From: Actinomycetes bacterium
GTDB lineage: Bacteria > Actinomycetota > Actinomycetes > Actinomycetales > Cellulomonadaceae
Direction: 5' to 3'
Assembly (NCBI GenBank): GCA_023426865.1
Contig: JAEZBT010000261.1
Span: 1 to 8,284 of the forward strand
DNA length: 8,284 nucleotides
Of this stretch, positions 1-6,857 are shown one piece after another. The translations under genes and the position numbers were made by a program. The first letter of the stretch is position 1, and each line of letters opens with the position of its first letter. The notes under the pieces were generated by a model. That model ran no database searches. It was given only the letters and a program-made list of their open reading frames with translations, and was not told the origin of the DNA.

Positions 1-25
1 GTTTCCCGCGGAATGCGCGGGAAAC
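1..25. terminator. perfect hairpin at the left edge, possible terminator
   Basis: Bases 1-10 (GTTTCCCGCG) and 16-25 (CGCGGGAAAC) form a perfect 10-bp inverted repeat around a 5-base loop. It lies 25 bases past the stop of the minus-strand gene at 51-330, where a terminator would be expected. No T-run can be seen because the minus-strand continuation is outside the window. It could equally serve a gene arriving from the left, or be a dispersed palindromic repeat. Confidence 0.5.
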
Positions 26-50
26 CCTCCACGGAACGGCGGCGCCCCGG

Positions 51-330
51 CTACGGCTCGGCGGGGGAGCCGTCCAGCAGCAGCCGCATCGCCTCCGGGG
101 CCGGGATCACCGGGGTGATCTCCACGACCTCGCGGTACAAGGCACGGCGGCAGGCGGCGGCGCAGGTCGGCGGCGTCCGCCGCCTCCCAGATGTTCAGGC
201 CGACCTCCGGGTCGGCCGCGTAGCAGTGCGTCGAGCGCAGACCCGTGCGGTCGAGCGTGCCGTCGGCCAGCTGCCGACCCATCTCGACCATCTGCGCGAC
301 GTCGATGCGCACCTTGACGAAGAACAGCAC
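51..330 (-). pseudogene. small alpha/beta-barrel-like protein, frameshifted
   Basis: Read on the minus strand, a GTG at 330 follows a GGAG ribosome site (337-340) at 6-base spacing and opens a protein beginning VLFFVKVRIDVAQ. The good coding frame continues to about 157 (ending EAADAADLRR). It then resumes in another frame as RALYREVVEITPVIPAPEAM and stops at TAG 51-53. The 280-base span is not a multiple of three: one extra base, probably in the GGCGGCGGCG run at 153-163, breaks the frame. Corrected, it would encode 92 residues. The N-terminal beta strand, central helix and closing VVEITPVI strand resemble small dimeric ferredoxin-like (muconolactone-isomerase-like) proteins; this is a fold impression, not a firm family call. 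Either a real pseudogene or a sequencing error in a GC-repeat run. Confidence 0.6.
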
Positions 331-418
331 GTCCGGCTCCGGTGTCGGGCTCGGCCCCGGTGGCCGACGCCCGGGGCTGCACGTAGCGTCGAAGGCACCT
401 GCGAGCACTGGAGGCGAC

Positions 419-589
419 GTGGCGAGGTTCATCCGAGGCATGGTGAAGTCGGCGGTCGTGGCGAAGGCGTTCCAGATCGTCAAGCGCGAGCTGGCCAAGC
501 CCGAGAGCCAGCGGCGGATCAAGGACTTCGTGAACCGCGCCACGACGCGCGGCTCACAGCTCGCCAAGCCCCGCCGCGCCGCCGCCTGA
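419..589 (+). CDS. small basic hypothetical protein (56 aa)
   Basis: Starts at GTG 419, four bases after GGAGG (410-414), and ends at TGA 587-589. An in-frame ATG at 440 is an alternative start but has a poorer ribosome site. The open frame extends upstream to 245, but that part is antisense to the neighbouring gene and does not look coding. The product is a highly basic, mostly helical peptide (FQIVKRELAKPESQRRIKDF in the middle, KPRRAAA at the end) with no signal peptide or membrane segment. I do not recognise a family. Small Lys/Arg-rich proteins of this kind are common in actinobacteria. It diverges from the frameshifted gene to its left, and a TANNNT hexamer at 384-389 is a weak candidate -10 box. 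It converges on the DoxX-like gene with only 23 bases between stops. Confidence 0.6.
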   Translation: MARFIRGMVKSAVVAKAFQIVKRELAKPESQRRIKDFVNRATTRGSQLAKPRRAAA

Positions 590-612
590 GCGGAGCCGCC
601 GGACCGGAGTCG

Positions 613-1053
613 TCAGCCCTCGGTGCGACGCCCCGCGCGCGATGCCCGGAAGGCCCGCCACGCGCCCGTCGACCAGAGCGCCCAGGCCACCAGCACCGGC
701 TGGAAGAGCAGGCGCACGGCGCGGGCGGCGTCGGACTCGAGCCCGAACGCGTCCGTCCGCGTGACGAGCTGCGAGATGTTCCCGGGGAAGATCGCGACGA
801 AGAACGCCGCCGCGACCCAGCCGACGAGCGGTCGGTGCCGACGCGGCGTGAGGAGCAGGGCGAGCCCGAGGGCCACCTCGACGACGCCCGACGCCACGAC
901 CACGACGTCCTTGTCCAGCGGTACCCAGTCCGGGACCCGCGCCTGGAACTCCTGCCGGGCGAAGGTCAGGTGCCCGACCCCCGCGCTCGCGAGGAACGCG
1001 CCGAGGGCCGCGCGGCCGAGGGTGCGGACGGTCATCGTGGCTCCTTCGATCAT
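613..1053 (-). CDS. DoxX-like integral membrane protein
   Basis: 146 residues ending at TGA (613-615). Four hydrophobic stretches (about residues 9-27, 46-68, 74-92 and 113-130) fit the four-helix DoxX/DoxD-like fold. The first helix carries ASAGVGHLTF, and a loop with FPGNISQL follows helix 3, both typical of small DoxX-like proteins of actinobacteria. The role of this family is poorly defined; thiosulfate or quinone-linked functions are known only for distant members. Two starts are plausible. ATG 1053 follows GGAGGAG at six bases, and ATG 1035 (MTVRTLG, 140 residues) follows GAAGGAG at five bases. The gene is divergent from the GNAT gene across a 93-base spacer, so the two may share control. 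Confidence 0.8.
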   Translation of the reverse strand: MIEGATMTVRTLGRAALGAFLASAGVGHLTFARQEFQARVPDWVPLDKDVVVVASGVVEVALGLALLLTPRRHRPLVGWVAAAFFVAIFPGNISQLVTRTDAFGLESDAARAVRLLFQPVLVAWALWSTGAWRAFRASRAGRRTEG

Positions 1054-1090
1054 GGTGTGCTCCTCCGCTGGGAACCACCGGGTCGCGCGC

Positions 1091-1128
1091 AGGATTCCGG
1101 AAATCCGTTGGCCGGGCGGGTCGCCCGG
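1091..1128. promoter_or_regulatory. palindromes in the divergent DoxX/GNAT spacer
   Basis: The 93-base spacer between the divergent starts at 1053 and 1147 holds two inverted repeats. GGATT/AATCC (1092-1096 and 1102-1106) encloses the palindrome TTCCGGAA. Next to it CCGGGCG/CGCCCGG (1112-1118 and 1122-1128) forms a 7-bp stem with a 3-base loop. Their position suggests an operator or a leader structure. No clear -35/-10 pair was recognised, and GC-rich DNA yields such repeats by chance. Confidence 0.3.
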
Positions 1129-1146
1129 TGATCATGCTGGTGACTT

Positions 1147-1947
1147 GTGACCATCACCCTGCGGCCCGAGCGGCCGTCCGACCACCGCGCCGTCGAGCTC
1201 CTCACACGTGAGGCGTTCTGGGGCACCGAGATGCCCCGTTGCATGGAGCACCTGCTCGTCCGGCGGCTGCGCGAGTCGCCGTCGTTCCTCCCGGAGCTGG
1301 ACTACGTCGCGGAGGTGGACGGCGAGGTGGTCGGGAACGTCATGTGGTCGCGCGCGAGCGTGGTCGAGCAGGGGCCCGAGGGCGAGGTCGTGCACGACGT
1401 GCTGACGTTCGGGCCGCTCAGCGTGCTGCCCGAGTGCCAGGCGAGGGGTGTCGGGACGGCGCTCATGCGGCACACCCTCGCCGAGGCCGCGCGGCTCGGG
1501 CACCGCGCTGTCGTCGTCTACGGGCACCCGGACTACTACCCGTGCTTCGGGTTCGTGCGCGCCGCCGACGTGGGCATCACCGCACCGGGGGGCGCGACGT
1601 TCGACGGCCTGATGGCGGTGGCCCTGGTCCCGGGCGGGCTGGACGGCATCCGCGGCGAGGTCCACGAGGACCCGGTGTTCCAGGTGGACGCCGCGGAGGC
1701 CGAGGCGTTCGACCTCGCCGAGTTCCCGCCCAAGGAGCCGGCGACCCTCATCCCGCTCGACGTCTTCGAGGGGCACCTGCCGCCCTCCGCCCTCGAGGGG
1801 CTGCGCGCGGCCGGCATCCCGAACATGCAGATGGCGCGCCGGATGAGCGCCGCCGAGGCTGCCAAGATCCCGGGCGTCGGCACGGACGGGGCGGCGGCGC
1901 TCGCCGCGTTCTTCCGGGCCCGGGGCATCCGCTGGGGCACCGCCTGA
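1147..1947 (+). CDS. GNAT N-acetyltransferase, YhbS-like with extended C-terminus
   Basis: 266 residues, GTG start and TGA stop. The N-terminal half is a GNAT fold. Residues 1-60 bear the first strands (MTITLRPERPSDHRAV), the acetyl-CoA pyrophosphate loop is QARGVGTAL (98-106), and GHPDYYPCFGF (126-136) is the signature of the YhbS-type (COG3153) subfamily. After about residue 170 an extension carries EDPVF (174-178) and FPPKE (193-197), a tail I associate with a subset of this subfamily. Last comes a 60-residue helical end with IPGVGTDGAAALAAFF (241-256) that looks like a helix-hairpin-helix. The GNAT domain is about 170 residues, so roughly 95 are extra. The substrate is unknown. Only a weak GGTGA lies three bases before the start, so translation may be leaderless or weak. 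It is convergent with the carbamate kinase gene. Confidence 0.88.
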   Translation: MTITLRPERPSDHRAVELLTREAFWGTEMPRCMEHLLVRRLRESPSFLPELDYVAEVDGEVVGNVMWSRASVVEQGPEGEVVHDVLTFGPLSVLPECQARGVGTALMRHTLAEAARLGHRAVVVYGHPDYYPCFGFVRAADVGITAPGGATFDGLMAVALVPGGLDGIRGEVHEDPVFQVDAAEAEAFDLAEFPPKEPATLIPLDVFEGHLPPSALEGLRAAGIPNMQMARRMSAAEAAKIPGVGTDGAAALAAFFRARGIRWGTA

Positions 1948-1953
1948 GCGGTG

Positions 1954-1967
1954 GCGGGCGGGCCCGC
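1954..1967. terminator. short GC hairpin between convergent genes
   Basis: GCGGG (1954-1958) pairs with CCCGC (1963-1967) around a 4-base loop, in the 36-base gap between the stops of the GNAT gene and carbamate kinase. Its location suits a bidirectional terminator for both transcripts. A competing pairing of CCCGC with GCGGG at 1979-1983 is possible. No U-tract is present, which is common in high-GC genomes but leaves the call weak. Confidence 0.35.
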
Positions 1968-1983
1968 GTCGTGCAGGTGCGGG

Positions 1984-2922
1984 CTACGCGTGGATCGTCG
2001 TCCCGCTCTCGCCGCGCATCGCGAGCGGGGCCTTCTCCAGCGAGCAGATGACGGCCCGACGCCCGGGCCCGCTCGCCGCGAAGGACATCGCGGCCTGGAC
2101 TTTCGGCAGCATCGAGCCGGCGCCGAGCTGGCCGTCGTCAACCAGGCGCTGGGCCTCGGCGAGGTCGAGGTCCTCGAGGTCGCGCTGGGCCGGGGTGCCG
2201 AAGTCGACGGCCACCCGGTCCACCGCGGTGAGGATGAACAGGTAGTCCGCCCCGACGGCGTCGGCCAGGGCCGCGGACGCGAAGTCCTTGTCGATGACCG
2301 CCGCGACCCCGCGGTGGTCGCCGGCCTCCGTGCGCACCACCGGGACCCCGCCGCCGCCGCACGCGACCACGATGAACTCGTGGTCCAGCAGGTTGAGGAT
2401 CGAGTCCCGCTCGACGATCCGCACCGGCCGCGGTGAGGCGACGACCTGCCGCCAGCCGCGCCCGGAGTCGGAGACCATGCGCAGGTCGGGGTCGGCGGCC
2501 ATCATCGACCGGGCCGTGGCCTCGTCGTAGAAGCCGCCGATCGGCTTGGTCGGGTGCGCGAACGCCGGGTCGGCCGGGTCGACCTCCACCTGCGTCACCA
2601 CCGAGGCGACGTGCCACGGCATGCCCACCCGGCGCAGCTCGCGGGCGATGCCCTGCTGCAGGTGGTAGCCGATGTAGCCCTGGCTCATGGCCGTGCACTC
2701 GGGCAGGTCCATGGTGGGGACCCGGTCGGTGTGCTCGGCGGCGGTCGCGAAGGCGAGGCTGATGGCCCCGACCTGCGGCCCGTTCCCGTGGGACACGATG
2801 ATCTCGTGCCCTTGGGCGATGAGGCCGACGAGCGCGGGCGCGGCCGCGTCGATGCGCGCCCGCTGCTCGGCGGCGGTGTCGCCGAGGGCGTTGCCGCCCA
2901 GGGCGATGACGATGCGCGACAT
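1984..2922 (-). CDS. arcC: carbamate kinase of the agmatine deiminase pathway
   Basis: 312 residues, the usual carbamate kinase length. It transfers phosphate from carbamoyl phosphate to ADP, giving ATP, CO2 and ammonia, the energy-yielding last step of the pathway, in the cytosol. The amino acid kinase fold shows ALGGNALG (7-14), HGNGPQVG (45-52), PTKPIGGFYD (124-133), RGWRQVVASP (155-164), the glycine-rich CGGGG (188-192) and VIDKDFAS (209-216), all canonical for ArcC. The ATG at 2922 is 10 bases after the stop of the carbamoyltransferase gene, with only a weak AGGGA ribosome site, so translational coupling is likely. In AgDI operons this paralogue is called aguC. Context assigns it to putrescine rather than arginine catabolism, since no arginine deiminase gene is in view. 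Confidence 0.95.
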   Translation of the reverse strand: MSRIVIALGGNALGDTAAEQRARIDAAAPALVGLIAQGHEIIVSHGNGPQVGAISLAFATAAEHTDRVPTMDLPECTAMSQGYIGYHLQQGIARELRRVGMPWHVASVVTQVEVDPADPAFAHPTKPIGGFYDEATARSMMAADPDLRMVSDSGRGWRQVVASPRPVRIVERDSILNLLDHEFIVVACGGGGVPVVRTEAGDHRGVAAVIDKDFASAALADAVGADYLFILTAVDRVAVDFGTPAQRDLEDLDLAEAQRLVDDGQLGAGSMLPKVQAAMSFAASGPGRRAVICSLEKAPLAMRGESGTTIHA

Positions 2923-2932
2923 GCCGGGGTCC

Positions 2933-3940
2933 CTAGAGGATGCCGGCGAGCAGCGCGTCGAGCTCGGCCTTGGCCGCCGCGACCTTGTGCGGGTTCGGCA
3001 GCTCGGGCCGCAGGAAGTAGACCAGCAGCGCGCGCTGGGCGGTGAGCCGGTTGCCCGCCTCCTCGAACGCGAGCGAGTACGCGGAGTCGAGCACCTCGTC
3101 GGTCACCTCTTCGCCGCGCGTCGCGGGCAGGCAGTGCAGGAACTGCGCGGCCGGGCCGGCGGCGGCCATGAGCTCGGCGTTCACCTGGTAGGTGGGCATG
3201 AACACGGCGAGCCGCTCGGCCTCGCCCAGCTCGGCCTCGTAGTCGCCGTACCAGACGTCGGTGTAGACGAAGTCAGCGCCCTCGATGGCGGAGCGGTCGT
3301 CGGTGACGGTGATGCTGCCGCCGGAGACGGCGCCGTTCGCGCGGCCGATCTCCTGCATCGCGGGCTTGAGCTGGAAGCCCTGCGGGCCGTACTGGACGAA
3401 GTCCATGCCCATCTTCGTGGTGATCATCATGAGCGAGGCGCAGACCTGGGTGGCGTCGCCGACGAACACGACCTTGCAGTCCTCGAGCCGCTTCCCGGCG
3501 GGCAGGTTCTCGACCATCGTGATGAGGTCGCCGATCTCCTGCGTCGGGTGGTTGTAGTCCGACATGCCGTTGATGACGGGGATCGTGGCGTGCTCGGCGA
3601 AGCCGGCCACCGTGTGGTGCCGGGCCACCCGCGCCATGACGACGTCGACGAGCTTCGAGAGCACCCGCGCGGTGTCCTCCATCGTCTCGTGGCCGCCGAG
3701 CTGGATCTGGCCGGGCGCGAGGTACTGCGCGTGGCCGCCGAGCTGCGTCATCGCCGTCTCGAAGGAGACGCGGGTGCGGGTGGAGGACTGCTCGAAGATC
3801 ATGCCGAGCGTCCGGCCGGCGAGCAGCGGCGGGAAGTAGCCGACCTGCACGCACTTCTTGAGCGTGATGCCGAGGTGGACGATGTCGAGCAGCTCGGCCT
3901 TGGTGAAGTCCTGCGTGTCGATGAAGTGGCGGACGGCCAT
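2933..3940 (-). CDS. ptcA: putrescine carbamoyltransferase
   Basis: 335 residues. It catalyses phosphorolysis of N-carbamoylputrescine to putrescine and carbamoyl phosphate. The carbamoyl phosphate site is STRTR (53-57) with HPTQ (131-134); HCLPATRGEE (269-278) is the family C-terminal motif. Two features separate it from ornithine transcarbamylase. The second-substrate loop reads WYGDYEAEL (230-238) where ornithine enzymes have an SMG loop. The segments LAPGQIQLGGHET and VINGMSDYNHPTQE follow, as I recall it, the Enterococcus faecalis putrescine enzyme almost residue for residue. The C-terminal helix (about 316-333) matches the extra helix known to stabilise the PTC trimer. The ATG follows AGGAG (3947-3951) at six bases. 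Its 164-base leader is structured (see the hairpin and homopolymer entries). Often annotated as ornithine carbamoyltransferase or aguB. Confidence 0.95.
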   Translation of the reverse strand: MAVRHFIDTQDFTKAELLDIVHLGITLKKCVQVGYFPPLLAGRTLGMIFEQSSTRTRVSFETAMTQLGGHAQYLAPGQIQLGGHETMEDTARVLSKLVDVVMARVARHHTVAGFAEHATIPVINGMSDYNHPTQEIGDLITMVENLPAGKRLEDCKVVFVGDATQVCASLMMITTKMGMDFVQYGPQGFQLKPAMQEIGRANGAVSGGSITVTDDRSAIEGADFVYTDVWYGDYEAELGEAERLAVFMPTYQVNAELMAAAGPAAQFLHCLPATRGEEVTDEVLDSAYSLAFEEAGNRLTAQRALLVYFLRPELPNPHKVAAAKAELDALLAGIL

Positions 3941-3995
3941 GGTGGGCTCCTGGGTGGTCGGTGCCGGCGTGCGGCGGGCGGGTTCCGGGCAGGAC

Positions 3996-4029
3996 GCAGT
4001 CGCCGGACCGCCGGGCGCGGTGCGACTGC
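3996..4029 (-). promoter_or_regulatory. long bulged hairpin in the ptcA leader
   Basis: GCAGTCGC (3996-4003) pairs perfectly with GCGACTGC (4022-4029). Inside it ACCGC (4007-4011) pairs with GCGGT (4017-4021) around a CGGGC loop. Only CGG (4004-4006) is unpaired, giving a 13-bp stem with a 3-base bulge. It lies 55 bases upstream of the ptcA start and inside the polycistronic transcript. Possible roles are an internal attenuator or terminator, an RNase processing site setting ptcA-arcC level, or an operator for an internal promoter. No T-run follows it on the minus strand. Confidence 0.5.
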
Positions 4030-4052
4030 CGGGTGTGCAGGTGTGGGAGGGG

Positions 4053-4090
4053 CCCCCCCCCCGGGGGGGGGGGGGGGGGGGGGGCCCCCC
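4053..4090. repeat. C10-G22-C6 homopolymer block between aguA and ptcA
   Basis: Ten C (4053-4062), twenty-two G (4063-4084) and six C (4085-4090) follow each other without interruption, preceded by GGGAGGGG (4045-4052). Nothing else in the window resembles it. It lies 14 bases past the aguA stop, in the aguA-ptcA gap. The block can fold as a G/C hairpin in either strand, and the G22 run can form a quadruplex. A tract this long should be prone to replication slippage. It is also a classic place for sequencing or assembly error, including false poly-G calls, so its true length is uncertain. Confidence 0.75.
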
Positions 4091-4104
4091 GGCTCAGGGC
4101 GAGC

Positions 4105-5202
4105 TCAGCGGCCGGACGGCTGCTGCTGGGTGATGCAGTGGATGTTGCCGCCGCCGAGGAGGATCTCCCGGCCGGGCAGAGTGACGACCCGGCGCGGCGC
4201 GAAGAGCTCGGTGTAGGCGGCGACCGCGGCGTCGTCGTGCGGGTCGTCGAAGACGGGCAGCACCACGATGTCGTTGCCGATGTAGGAGTTCACGTACGAC
4301 CCGGCGAGCCGGTCGCCCTCCTCGCGCGGCAGCGTCCCCTCGATGCTGTCGACGCCGGCGGCCTCCTCGGCAGTGATGACGATCGGGCCGGGCTGGTGGA
4401 TCTTCACGACCTCGAGCGCGCGGCCCTTGGCGTCGCGGGTCGCCTCCAGGACCTTCAGCGCGGCCATCGACCGCTCGTACTGCGGGTCGTTCTCGTCGTC
4501 GGTCCAGGTGAGCATGACGACGCCGGGGCGCACGAACCGGCAGAAGTTGTCGACGTGCCCGTTGGTCTCGTCGAGGTAGACGCCGTACGGCAGCCAGACG
4601 ACGACCTCGGCCCCGAGGTAGTCGCGCAGGTGCTCGGTGATCTCGTCCTGGCTGAGGTCCGGGTTCCGGCCCTCCGACAGCAGGCACTCGGCGGTGACGA
4701 GCACGGTGCCCTCGCCGTCGACGTCGATCGAGCCGCCCTCGAGCACGAGCGGCGCCTTGTAGCGCGCCACGCCCTCGATCTCGCAGACCTTCCGCGCGAC
4801 GGCGTCGTCGGCCGCCCAGGGGAAGTACAGGCCGTCGACCAGACCGCCCCAGGCGTTGAAGTCCCAGTCCACGCCGCGCACGTCGCCGGCGTCGTTCACG
4901 ACGAACGTCGGGCCGATGTCGCGCATCCACGAGTCGTCGTTGGACATCTCGACGACGCGGACGTGGTCGGGGAGCTGGCTCCGCGCGTTGTCGTACTGCC
5001 GGGCGGAGACGGCGACCGTGACCTGCTCGGTCTCGGCGATGGCCGTCGCGACGGCCGTGAACGCCTCTTGTGCGGGCTTCGCGCCGAGCCGCCAGTTGTC
5101 GGGGCGCTCGGGCCAGACCAGCCAGCAGCCGGCGTGATGCGCCCACTCGGCCGGCATGCGGTAGCCGTCGGCCGCGGGTGTCGAGTCGATCGTGTGGACC
5201 AT
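4105..5202 (-). CDS. aguA: agmatine deiminase
   Basis: 365 residues, full length for the family. It hydrolyses agmatine to N-carbamoylputrescine and ammonia in the cytosol, the first step of the pathway. It belongs to the guanidino-group modifying (pentein) superfamily. The expected site residues are in place: NDDSWMRDIGP (88-98), LEGGSID with Glu155, NGHVDN with His216 and Asp218, and the nucleophile Cys356 in GGGNIHCITQQ near the C-terminus. These positions agree within one or two residues with those known for bacterial agmatine deiminases. The short gap to ptcA and arcC supports agmatine rather than arginine or peptidyl-arginine as substrate. The ATG at 5202 follows AAAGGTGG (5210-5217) at seven bases. 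The gene starts 76 bases after the antiporter stop and is probably cotranscribed with it. Confidence 0.96.
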   Translation of the reverse strand: MVHTIDSTPAADGYRMPAEWAHHAGCWLVWPERPDNWRLGAKPAQEAFTAVATAIAETEQVTVAVSARQYDNARSQLPDHVRVVEMSNDDSWMRDIGPTFVVNDAGDVRGVDWDFNAWGGLVDGLYFPWAADDAVARKVCEIEGVARYKAPLVLEGGSIDVDGEGTVLVTAECLLSEGRNPDLSQDEITEHLRDYLGAEVVVWLPYGVYLDETNGHVDNFCRFVRPGVVMLTWTDDENDPQYERSMAALKVLEATRDAKGRALEVVKIHQPGPIVITAEEAAGVDSIEGTLPREEGDRLAGSYVNSYIGNDIVVLPVFDDPHDDAAVAAYTELFAPRRVVTLPGREILLGGGNIHCITQQQPSGR

Positions 5203-5278
5203 GGTGAGACCACCTTTCGTGTGGGTCGCGCGGTGCGTCGGAGGCGCGTCGCCCGCGCGTCGGGCAGGGATGTCTGTG

Positions 5279-6763
5279 TCAGTCGGCGAACTGCTGGGCG
5301 GTCTCCGGGTCCTCGCCGCGCTCGAGGGCGCGCTGGCGCGTCCAGGTCGGGGCCTTGAAGCAGAACCACTCCTGGATGGCCACGGCGATGGCCAGGCCGA
5401 CGAGGATGGAGCCCGTCACCGACCACGAGAAGTCGTACGGGTTGACCACGAAGAACACCGCGGCGAGGGCGAGCAGGACGGTCGGCACGATGCTGATGAC
5501 GAGGGTCCAGCCCTTCCCGCCGGGCACGCGGTAGGGGCGCGCCCGCTCGGGGTCGATGCCGCGCAGCTTGCGGAACGCCAGCATCATCACGATGTACGGC
5601 AGCAGGAAGATCACCGACGAGAATGCGAACAGGTTCCAGAAGACGTCGTCGATCGCGCCGTCGGTCAGCGAGAAGAGCGCCGCGTAGCCGACGGTGAAGA
5701 CGGTGCCGACGATCGAGGTGAGCATCGCGGCGCCGGTCGGGGTGCCGCGGCGCGGGTGCCGGTGCGCGAACACCTTGGGCAGGTCGCCCTGCTGCGCGGA
5801 CTCGGCGGCGGCGAGGTTGGCGCCGATCGTCCAGGGCACGAGGCACGCGAAGAAGCAGAACAGCGCGCCGATGCCGAGGGTCGTCACCAGGACGTTCGCG
5901 GCCGTGGAGTCGCCGAAGCCGAGCTGGAGGGCGTCGATGAGGCCGGTGGTCTCGGAGATCTCGTCGGCCGGGAAGATGAGCTGCATGCCGACGGTGGCGA
6001 TGAGGTAGAAGCCGCCGATGAGCGCGCCCGCGATGAGGATGGTGCGCGGGACGTCCCGCTTCGGGTTCTCCATCTGCGTGGAGGCCGACGACATGAGCTC
6101 GAAGCCGAGGAAGTTGTAGATGATGATCGGCAGCGCGGCGGCCAGGGCCGGCATGGTGTCGGTCGGCAGGAGCTCGCCGATGCTCCAGTCGGTCGCGGAG
6201 CCGTTGTTCGCGGCGTAGATGCCGCCTGCGACGGCGAGCGCGGCGATGACGGCGAGCGTGATGCCTGCGCCGAGGTTGGACACCCAGGTGCCGGTCTCGA
6301 GGCTACGCGCGTTGACCCAGTAGTTGATCCAGATGAGGACCACGGTGATCGCGACCTGGACCCAGAAGTTGAGCTCGCCGTCGAAGAACATCGACGAGAT
6401 CGCGCCCGAGAACATCAGGTAGACGCTCGGCACCCACAGGCCGACGTTGATCCAGTACCACCACGACACGCGCGTGCCCCAGCGGTTGCCGAACGCCCGG
6501 ACGACCCACGCGTAGATGCCGCCGGCGTCCGGGTAGGCGGAGCCGAGCTCGGCCGTGACGAGGCCGTACGGCACGAAGAACGCGACGATGATCAGCAGTG
6601 TCCAGAAGATCGCCGTCGGGCCCACGGATGCGGTGACCGTGAGCTGGGACAGCAGGAGCATGGCCGCCACGGAGAACAGCACCATGTCGAACATGCGGAA
6701 GGCGGGCCGTCCGGTCGTGCCGTCGGCGGTGGAACTGACCGTGGTGTCGGTCTGCGCGGCCAT
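5279..6763 (-). CDS. APC-family antiporter, probably agmatine/putrescine
   Basis: 494 residues with about 12 hydrophobic segments, the usual APC-superfamily size and topology. A soluble N-terminal tail of about 20 residues rich in Thr/Ser precedes helix 1 (about 25-45). A conserved glutamate-glycine loop (AELGSAYPDAGGIYAW, 71-86) follows helix 2, and GFELMSSASTQ followed by ENPKRDVPR (220-240) marks the helix 6 region of amino acid/polyamine exchangers. The charged end (about 468-494) is cytoplasmic. The substrate is inferred from the operon: in lactic acid bacteria AgDI loci encode an agmatine/putrescine exchanger (AguD), and this gene heads a complete AgDI set. Sequence alone would allow another amine or amino acid. 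The ATG follows a strong AAAGGAG (6769-6775) at five bases. It is the first structural gene after the operator region. Confidence 0.88.
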   Translation of the reverse strand: MAAQTDTTVSSTADGTTGRPAFRMFDMVLFSVAAMLLLSQLTVTASVGPTAIFWTLLIIVAFFVPYGLVTAELGSAYPDAGGIYAWVVRAFGNRWGTRVSWWYWINVGLWVPSVYLMFSGAISSMFFDGELNFWVQVAITVVLIWINYWVNARSLETGTWVSNLGAGITLAVIAALAVAGGIYAANNGSATDWSIGELLPTDTMPALAAALPIIIYNFLGFELMSSASTQMENPKRDVPRTILIAGALIGGFYLIATVGMQLIFPADEISETTGLIDALQLGFGDSTAANVLVTTLGIGALFCFFACLVPWTIGANLAAAESAQQGDLPKVFAHRHPRRGTPTGAAMLTSIVGTVFTVGYAALFSLTDGAIDDVFWNLFAFSSVIFLLPYIVMMLAFRKLRGIDPERARPYRVPGGKGWTLVISIVPTVLLALAAVFFVVNPYDFSWSVTGSILVGLAIAVAIQEWFCFKAPTWTRQRALERGEDPETAQQFAD

Positions 6764-6857
6764 GGGTGCTCCTTTGCGTGAGCCGCTGAGGGGGATCGTG
6801 CGGGTCGTCCTGTGCTCGAAGGGCTACGCCCGGCGCGGATGCCGCCCTGCATCCGTG

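Noticed and set aside
1132..1776. 214-residue minus-strand frame opposite the GNAT gene
   Set aside because: The plus strand shows full GNAT motifs; the minus frame is unstructured His/Arg/Pro-rich sequence.
2687..4216. 509-residue plus-strand open frame opposite ptcA and part of arcC
   Set aside because: It is rich in Gly/Arg/Val/His-type low-complexity sequence, has no domain, and lies wholly antisense to two well-supported enzymes; an artefact of high GC. It even reads through the homopolymer block.
5227..5259. CGCGCGG/CCGCGCG inverted repeat between the antiporter and aguA
   Set aside because: A 7-bp stem with a 19-base loop made only of C and G in GC-rich DNA; expected by chance and without other terminator signs.
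3961..6781. 465- and 529-residue plus-strand open frames opposite aguA and the antiporter
   Set aside because: Antisense shadows: Arg/Asp/Gly/His-rich with no motifs, while the minus strand carries complete catalytic and membrane signatures.
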